A DNA stretch of 64,000 nucleotides from Hymenobacter sp. PAMC 26628 (GTDB lineage: Bacteria > Bacteroidota > Bacteroidia > Cytophagales > Hymenobacteraceae), in contig NZ_CP014304.1 in assembly GCF_001562275.1 (NCBI RefSeq), positions 1,116,001-1,180,000 on the forward strand, given 5' to 3'. This document shows positions 58,829 to 64,000 of this stretch, piece by piece; the stretch's first letter is position 1, and every line of letters starts with the position of its first letter. The translations under genes and the position numbers were made by a program. The notes beneath the pieces were generated by a model, which was not told the DNA's origin, searched no databases, and was given only the letters and a program-made list of their open reading frames with translations.

Positions 58829-60026
58829 ATGCGCCACGCTTTTACCATCATCCTTTCGCTGGGCAGTGCCCTGGCCCGAGCCCAAAGCGGACCCATCGCC
58901 TTCGCCGGTGGCAGCTGGGCCAATGCCCAGGCCGCGGCCCGGCAGGCCCACAAAAGCATTTTCCTGTACGCGTCGTCGCTGGGCTGCCACTGGTGCAGGC
59001 CCATGGAAAAGGAGGTGTTCACGGACCCCGCCGTCAGCGCCTACTACAACGCCACGTTCCTGAGCTACAAAATCAACATCGACGAAGGCGAGGGCGAAGT
59101 GCTGGCCAAGCGCTACGAAATCAGGGCCATGCCCACGTACTTGTACTTCAGTCCTGAAGGCAAGCTGCTGCACATGAGCAGCGGCCACAAGCCGCCCACC
59201 GATTTTGTGCAAGATGGCAAAGATGCCTTTGACCCGGATAAAGCCTTTTTCACTTTGAAGGAACGCTACGAAGCTGGCGACCGAAGCGCCCCGTTTCTGT
59301 ACACGTTCGGCACGTCGCCGGCGCTTTCCCAGCAGGAGGTTTTGTACGACCAGGTGAGTGCCGACTACCTGAAAAGCCAAACGGCGGCGGAGCTGGCCGC
59401 GAAGAAAAACCTGGACTACCTCTTCGAATTGGGTACGAGCTTTTATTTCCCGACGACCCAATATTTTCTCGCGCACCAGTCGGCATTCGTGGCCCAATTC
59501 GGCCGGCTGGCAGTCGACCAAAAAATCAGAAGAATTGTCAGCTGGGGGGCGACGCATGCGGGAGGATCTAATAATCAAGCTGCGCTAACCAAGCTGCAAC
59601 AAACCATCACCAAGGCCACCCCCGCCGGGGCCCCCCAGTGGAATATGCTGGCTCGGACGTATTACCTGTATAGGTCAGCCGCAGCGAAACTGGTCTGCCT
59701 TCGCTGACGCAGCGTTGGCTTATGGCAAAAAATACGCTGCCCGCGACAGCCGCACCATCTACGATGCTGCTGCTCAAATGGAAGGCCTCATTAAAAATGA
59801 CAAAGTGCTGCTGACCAAAGCCGACCAAATCATCCAGCAGGCCCTGGCCGTTGACCGCAACTACTACAACCTGTGCACGCGGGCCAAGCTGCTGCATAAG
59901 CTAGGTAACGACCCGGAGGCTGCCCGCGCCGCTCGGGAAGCTGTGGCGCTGGCCGCTAAGGACCAGAAAAACTCCGACGAAGCTACCGAGGTACTGGCCG
60001 AAATCAGCCAGAAAAAGCCCTGTTAG
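58829..60026 (+). pseudogene. Thioredoxin-fold exported protein gene with a +1 frameshift
   Basis: From ATG 58829 there is a signal peptide, then a thioredoxin-like domain with SLGCHWCRPMEKEVF (CxxC), INIDEGEGEVLAKRYEIRAMPTYLYF and a helical part. The frame stops at 59707, just after ARTYYLY. Shifted by one base near 59671, translation continues smoothly (GQPQRNWSAFADAALAYGKKYAARDS) into a TPR-like C-terminus ending at 60026. Dropping one base restores a ~398-residue protein. It is either a real mutation or a sequencing error. The intact family reduces or isomerises disulfides in the periplasm. Confidence 0.75.
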
Positions 60027-60027
60027 G

Positions 60028-61053
60028 CTATTCCCAATCTTGCCAGGGCAGCGCCTCGCCCACGGCGGGGGCGTGCAACTCGCCGCGCAGCATGCCGCCG
60101 GCCGCAATTTCCGTCAGCTGGCGCAGGGGCTCGGCGGCGGGCTCGTCGCTCAGGTCGAAGGTGCCGTAGTGCATGGGCACCAGGTGGCCGGCGCGCAGCA
60201 CGTTGGCGGCTTTGGCGGCTTCGTGGGGGTTCACGTGGCTCTTTGTCATCATGTAGGGCGGCTTGTAGGCGCCGATGGGCATCAGCACCACGTCCAGGGG
60301 CCCAAATTGCCGCTCAATCTGCTCGAAATGGTTGCCGAACGAAGTGTCGCCGGCGAAGTAGATGAGCTTGTCAGTAGCCGTGACTTTAATCAGAAAGCTG
60401 CCCCAGAGCACGGTGTTTACGTCGAACAGCCCGCGGCGGTGCCAGTGGCTGGCCGGCAGGTAGTACACCTCAAAGGGGGCCCCGGGGCCCAAATCGTACT
60501 GCTGCCACCAGCCGGCTTCCTGCACGGGCAAGCTGGGGGCCATGCTGCGCAGCAGGGGCCCCATACCCAGCGGCGTCAGCGCCCGCAGCTGCGGGTTTTG
60601 CTGGGCCAACAGCTTGACGGAGGCCTCATCCAGATGGTCGCGGTGGCCGTGCGAGAGCAGCAGCCAGTCAATGCCCACCAGGTCTTCGGGCCGGCAGGGC
60701 AGGGGGTGGCGCCGCCGCAGCCCGAATGAGCTGAACAGCACGGGGTCGAAGAGCAGCGTTTGGCCCGCGATGCGCAGCACGAAGCTAGCGTGGCCCAGCC
60801 ACAGCAGCACGTCGTCGGTGCCAGCCAGGGCCCCGGCGGCGTCCACCACGCGCGGCACCCAGTGGTCGCGCTTTTTTTCTTCCTTTTGGGGGTTGGTGGC
60901 CAGCTGCCACTTCAGCACATCGGCCGCGGTGGGGGCGTAAAGGGCGTCGCCGTTGGCAAATTGGTTGCCGATGCGCTTGTTGCCCGGGTAGCCGGGGCGC
61001 ACAGTGGGCAGCGCGGGGTTGTTCAGGTACGAAACAGAAGCCATGCGGGGCAT
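60028..61053 (-). CDS. MBL-fold metallo-hydrolase (NAPE-PLD/UlaG-like)
   Basis: 341 residues from ATG 61053 (ATG 61044 is also possible). The metal site is LSHGHRDHLD, with earlier LWLGHASFVLRI and later YFAGDTSFG and PMHYGTF supplying His/Asp ligands. The arrangement matches the NAPE-PLD/UlaG branch of the metallo-beta-lactamase fold, which includes phospholipases and lactonases. Substrate unknown; cytoplasmic. It ends two bases from the preceding plus-strand gene. Confidence 0.9.
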   Translation of the reverse strand: MPRMASVSYLNNPALPTVRPGYPGNKRIGNQFANGDALYAPTAADVLKWQLATNPQKEEKKRDHWVPRVVDAAGALAGTDDVLLWLGHASFVLRIAGQTLLFDPVLFSSFGLRRRHPLPCRPEDLVGIDWLLLSHGHRDHLDEASVKLLAQQNPQLRALTPLGMGPLLRSMAPSLPVQEAGWWQQYDLGPGAPFEVYYLPASHWHRRGLFDVNTVLWGSFLIKVTATDKLIYFAGDTSFGNHFEQIERQFGPLDVVLMPIGAYKPPYMMTKSHVNPHEAAKAANVLRAGHLVPMHYGTFDLSDEPAAEPLRQLTEIAAGGMLRGELHAPAVGEALPWQDWE

Positions 61054-61059
61054 ACGCAA

Positions 61060-61090
61060 ACGGCCCCGCTGCGTAGGGCAGCGGGGCCGT
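61060..61090 (-). terminator. Terminator of the M61 peptidase gene
   Basis: ACGGCCCCGCTGC pairs perfectly with GCAGCGGGGCCGT around a 5-base loop; on the minus strand it is followed by TTTGCG. Confidence 0.75.
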
Positions 61091-61113
61091 GGAACCAGAA
61101 AAATTTAGGGCCC

Positions 61114-63087
61114 CTAGCGCACCTGGCTGGCCAGCCAGGCGTCGCGCAGGGCTTGCTGGGCGGGGGCGAGGGGTTTGGCACCGGCTTCCGAGCGCTGCAC
61201 CTGCACGGTGGCCGTTTCGTTGAGCAGCAGCTGCAACGAGCGCTCGGCGCCGGTGCGGGTGCGCACCTGAGCGCTTACAATTTGGTTGGGCGCGTGGCGG
61301 CGCAGCACGGCGTCGAGGTCGGCGGGGGCCCGCAACGGCTTGTCGTCCAGCATCACCAGCTGGTCGCCCACGTCGAGGCCGGCCTTGTACAGGCCCGAGC
61401 CGATGAGGGCGTTGTCGGCCACTAGGCAGCGGCCCTGCTGGTCGAAGCCCACTTGCTCGCCCAGGGCCAGCTGGTGGGTGGGCACCGCGTCCAGCCCCGC
61501 GGCCTGCAAATCTTCGGCGAAGCGCGGCTGCTCGTGGCCGTACACGTAGCGCCGGAAAAACTGGCCCGCGTAGGTCGTGTCGTGGGCCACCTCGCCCAGC
61601 ACCCGCTGCAAATCGGGCAGGGTGTAGGGGTGGGTGGGGGCGAAGTTGGCCTGCTTTTTCCCGTACTGCTGCCACAGCGCCTGCATGTACTGGTCGAGGG
61701 TGGCGCGGTGGTCGCGGCGCAGCTCCAGGTCGAGGGCCAGGGCCAGGCCGGCGCCGTAGTAGTAGTAGCTAAGGTAGGTATTGTCGGTGTTCACGGGGTC
61801 GATGCTCGCCCCCGAATCGGTGAATACGGCCTGCTGGCTCATGCCCACGGCCGAGGTATAGCGGGCCCCGGGACTGTTGAGGCGCTCGCTCACCCAGGCG
61901 CTGACCTTGTCGAAAAACGCCGCATCGTCGTAGTTGCGGGTGCGGCGCAGCGTCAGTTCGCCGTAGTACTGCGTGAAGCCCTCGGCCAGCCACAGCGCGT
62001 CGCTCATGTTGGTGCGCTGGAAGTTGAAGGGCTCCAAGTCTTTGGGTCGGAGGCGCTTCACGTTCCAGGAGTGGAAAAATTCGTGCGCCACCGTGCCCAG
62101 GTTGCGCAGTGCGTTGGCGCCCTGCAAATCGCGCGGGGCCGTCAGCGACGTCGAGTTGCGGTGCTCCATGCCGTCGCTCTTGGCCTGCGGCAAGTAGTTG
62201 GCCAGGAAGGTGTAGCGCCCAAAATCATACGTCGGCAGTTCGCCAAAAATGGCCTTTTCTTCCTTCACTACCTGCTGCACGCGCTGCTGGTAGGCGTCTA
62301 CGGCGGCGGGCGCGTCGGGGCCCATCACGGCTAGGGTAATGGCTTGGTCGCCCTCGTCCCAGGTGCGCACCTGCTGGGCCCCCAGCATCGTGGGGCTGTC
62401 CATGAGGTAGGCCCAGTTGGGGGCATAAAAGGTGTTCTTTTCACCCGCAGGCCGCAGCTGGGTGGCTATTTTCCAGTCGGTCAGGGCGTTGAACTGCACT
62501 TCCACCGGGCGGCTTTCCAGCCCCAGCGCGTAGCAAAACACGGCCGGCGCGTTCAGGTGCGCGTGCTGCAAGTCGATGCCGGCGTAGGTGCCGTCGCTGC
62601 GGTTGGCGTACAGCGTGTAGTGAAACACCACCGTGCCGTCGGGCCCCGGCGTCACGTCCCAGCCGTAGGCGTCGGGGCGGGCCGTGGGCAGCGGGTGGTC
62701 GGCGCCATCCGTGGCCACCACGTAGTACACGTTTTTAATGAAATCGTGCAGTGCGTAGCGCCCCGGCGAGCTGCGCGCCATGCGCACCCGCAGGGGCCCC
62801 GGCGGCAGCCCCGCAAACGTAGCCGTGATGCGCGCCTCGTGGTGCGCCGCGTTTGGAAACGCCACCGCGTAGCGCACCGCGGGGCCCAATGGGGCCGCCT
62901 TGGCCGGGGCCCTGGGGGCCTTAGCGGCGGGTTTGGCCGGCGTAGTGGGCTTGGCCTTAATCGCCGCTGGCTTGGCTAGGGCGGGCCGCGGCCGCGGGGG
63001 CGCCGTTTGGGCCCGCAGCGCGGCGGGGGCCAGGCCGGCGCACAAGGCCAGGGCGAGCAAACGCGGGACGTACTTCAGATTACTCAT
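61114..63087 (-). CDS. M61-family glycyl aminopeptidase with PDZ domain, exported
   Basis: 657 residues with a signal peptide ending ALRAQ and a ~50-residue Pro/Ala/Lys linker. The zinc site is HEFFH (His335, Glu336, His339) in VAHEFFHSWNVKRLRP, with LWLAEGFTQYYGEL supplying the third ligand. The C-terminal ~130 residues form a PDZ domain (GSGLYKAGLDVGDQLVMLDD). The family removes N-terminal Gly or Ala in the periplasm. Its TAG stop is followed by GGGCCC. Confidence 0.93.
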   Translation of the reverse strand: MSNLKYVPRLLALALCAGLAPAALRAQTAPPRPRPALAKPAAIKAKPTTPAKPAAKAPRAPAKAAPLGPAVRYAVAFPNAAHHEARITATFAGLPPGPLRVRMARSSPGRYALHDFIKNVYYVVATDGADHPLPTARPDAYGWDVTPGPDGTVVFHYTLYANRSDGTYAGIDLQHAHLNAPAVFCYALGLESRPVEVQFNALTDWKIATQLRPAGEKNTFYAPNWAYLMDSPTMLGAQQVRTWDEGDQAITLAVMGPDAPAAVDAYQQRVQQVVKEEKAIFGELPTYDFGRYTFLANYLPQAKSDGMEHRNSTSLTAPRDLQGANALRNLGTVAHEFFHSWNVKRLRPKDLEPFNFQRTNMSDALWLAEGFTQYYGELTLRRTRNYDDAAFFDKVSAWVSERLNSPGARYTSAVGMSQQAVFTDSGASIDPVNTDNTYLSYYYYGAGLALALDLELRRDHRATLDQYMQALWQQYGKKQANFAPTHPYTLPDLQRVLGEVAHDTTYAGQFFRRYVYGHEQPRFAEDLQAAGLDAVPTHQLALGEQVGFDQQGRCLVADNALIGSGLYKAGLDVGDQLVMLDDKPLRAPADLDAVLRRHAPNQIVSAQVRTRTGAERSLQLLLNETATVQVQRSEAGAKPLAPAQQALRDAWLASQVR

Positions 63088-63223
63088 GCGGCAAGGACGG
63101 GAAATATTGCGGCAATTTTTGGTACAATAACAAGGGTAGGACGCCTAAACCGGTTCGCAAAGCCGCCGCAATAAGTATTTTCCGTTGTCGAATCCTCAAA
63201 TGTAGGAAAATAATTCCCCCTTC

Positions 63224-63940
63224 TTACGCGTCCGTTTCCGCTGGCCCCACGGGCCGGAACACGGTGCCTTCTACTGCCCCGCCGAAAAAGTAGGCCGGGG
63301 GGGCCGGGTGCAGCCCCAGCCCGGCCAGGGCCCCGTGCAAGTCGGGCAGCCGCTGCGCGCGCAAGGCCGCCACCGCCCCAAAAAACCGGTACATGGCCCC
63401 CAGCAACGCCCGCTGCCACCCCCGCCGCGGCCGGCTGAAATCGGCCAGCAGCCACGGCGCCGCGGGGCGCCGGGCCGCCGCCAGGCGGGCCAGGGCGGGC
63501 CCCAGCGCGGCCGGCGAAAAGCAGTCGAGCACGAAAAACGTCACCAGTGCGTCGAACTGCTCGCCGGGTTTTAACGCCGCTTCGGTGCCCAGCCGGAACT
63601 CGACCTGCCCGGCCGCGCCCGGCCACTCGCGGCGCAAGCGGGCGGCGGCCCGCGTCAGCATGGGCCCCGAGACTTCGAGGTAGAGCACCGACGCGCCGGG
63701 GCGGCGGCGCAGCACCTCCCCCAACACCCAGCCCGTGCCGCCGCCCAAAATCAGCACGCGCGGGGCCCCGGCGGGCAGCCCGGCCAGCGCGGCCCGCTGC
63801 GCCGCCCGTAGGCTGCCGCCAAACACGAGGCCCGCCAGCGCGTCGTAGCACCAGGCAATGCGGTCAAAATTGCCGCTGAGGCGGACTGCGGAGCCCTCAA
63901 CGGGCGGTTCGGGATGAAAATTGGACGAGTTTGCGTTCAA
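63224..63940 (-). CDS. Class I SAM-dependent methyltransferase, TTG start
   Basis: About 238 residues. Motif I is VLILGGGTGWVLGEVL and motif II VLYLEVSGPMLTRA, followed by FRLGTEAALKPGEQFDALVTFF. The N-terminus NFDRIAWCYDALAGLVFGG resembles UbiE/MenG-type quinone methyltransferases, but the substrate is unknown. No ATG exists in frame before motif I; TTG 63940 is the first plausible start and the frame stays open to the window edge. Translation of the upstream stretch looks non-coding. Confidence 0.85.
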   Translation of the reverse strand: MNANSSNFHPEPPVEGSAVRLSGNFDRIAWCYDALAGLVFGGSLRAAQRAALAGLPAGAPRVLILGGGTGWVLGEVLRRRPGASVLYLEVSGPMLTRAAARLRREWPGAAGQVEFRLGTEAALKPGEQFDALVTFFVLDCFSPAALGPALARLAAARRPAAPWLLADFSRPRRGWQRALLGAMYRFFGAVAALRAQRLPDLHGALAGLGLHPAPPAYFFGGAVEGTVFRPVGPAETDA

Positions 63941-64000
63941 TTTGAAAAAATGTGCGGCTTCAACCGACTGAAAAACAACTAGCCTAGGGCCCCAACGGCC

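Noticed and set aside
59640..59710. Programmed ribosomal frameshift in the thioredoxin-like gene
   Set aside because: No slippery heptamer or stimulatory stem follows; a simple indel or sequencing error is more likely.

Overview
The window is 64 kb of a GC-rich chromosome that looks like a Hymenobacter-type Bacteroidota (Cytophagales). The evidence is indirect but consistent. Promoters match the Bacteroidota form TTG-N19/20-TAnnTTTG and genes lack Shine-Dalgarno sites. The gene families are typical of the group: M13, M61, S8 and S9 exported peptidases, DUF2911, Mn-catalase, SSS symporter, TonB-C and many lipoproteins. The palindrome GGGGCCCC is scattered through genes and gaps. No phage, insertion sequence, CRISPR array or integrase was seen. 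Species-level placement was not attempted.

Layout. 1-2.4 kb: the end of a YihY/BrkB membrane protein, two tRNA-Ser genes with promoter and terminators, and an exported zinc phospholipase C-like protein. 2.6-6.7 kb: paoABC-type molybdenum aldehyde oxidoreductase operon. 6.8-12.6 kb (minus): adaptor, RND pump and TolC efflux operon. 12.8-18.0 kb: an alkyltransferase-like protein, AraC regulator, DUF983 protein, two related small lipoproteins and an S9 peptidase. 18.0-18.9 kb: decayed gene relics. 18.9-20.6 kb: xseAB. 20.8-26.4 kb: two paralogous M13 peptidases flanking an acyltransferase. 26.5-34.9 kb: BLUF photoreceptor, peptidyl-prolyl isomerase, Mn-catalase, S1/P1-type nuclease, a candidate small RNA, amidohydrolase, acyl-CoA-binding protein, a putative divergent kinase-fold protein, CDGSH protein and GNAT. 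35-45.4 kb: small unknown proteins, deoxynucleoside kinase, DUF2461, MOSC, subtilase, PIG-L deacetylase with an AT-rich middle, and aspartate kinase. 45.5-52.3 kb: CocE-type hydrolase and a pentose-phosphate block (gnd-zwf-pgl operon facing rpiA). 52.5-64 kb: DUF2911, a low-GC patch with HicAB, an ABC exporter, TonB-C, SSS symporter, a frameshifted thioredoxin-like gene, MBL hydrolase, M61 peptidase and a methyltransferase.

Most genes are single transcription units; the clear operons are paoABC, the efflux set, xseAB, hicBA and gnd-zwf-pgl. The least explained content lies between and inside genes. Four intergenic palindromic elements have arms that differ between copies yet pair within each copy. 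Two other long inverted repeats are unrelated to them. A terminated short transcript unit sits behind twin TTGCGCAA sites. A kinase-like D-x4-N...DFD pattern occurs in an unannotated protein. A PIG-L gene has an AT-rich central third.
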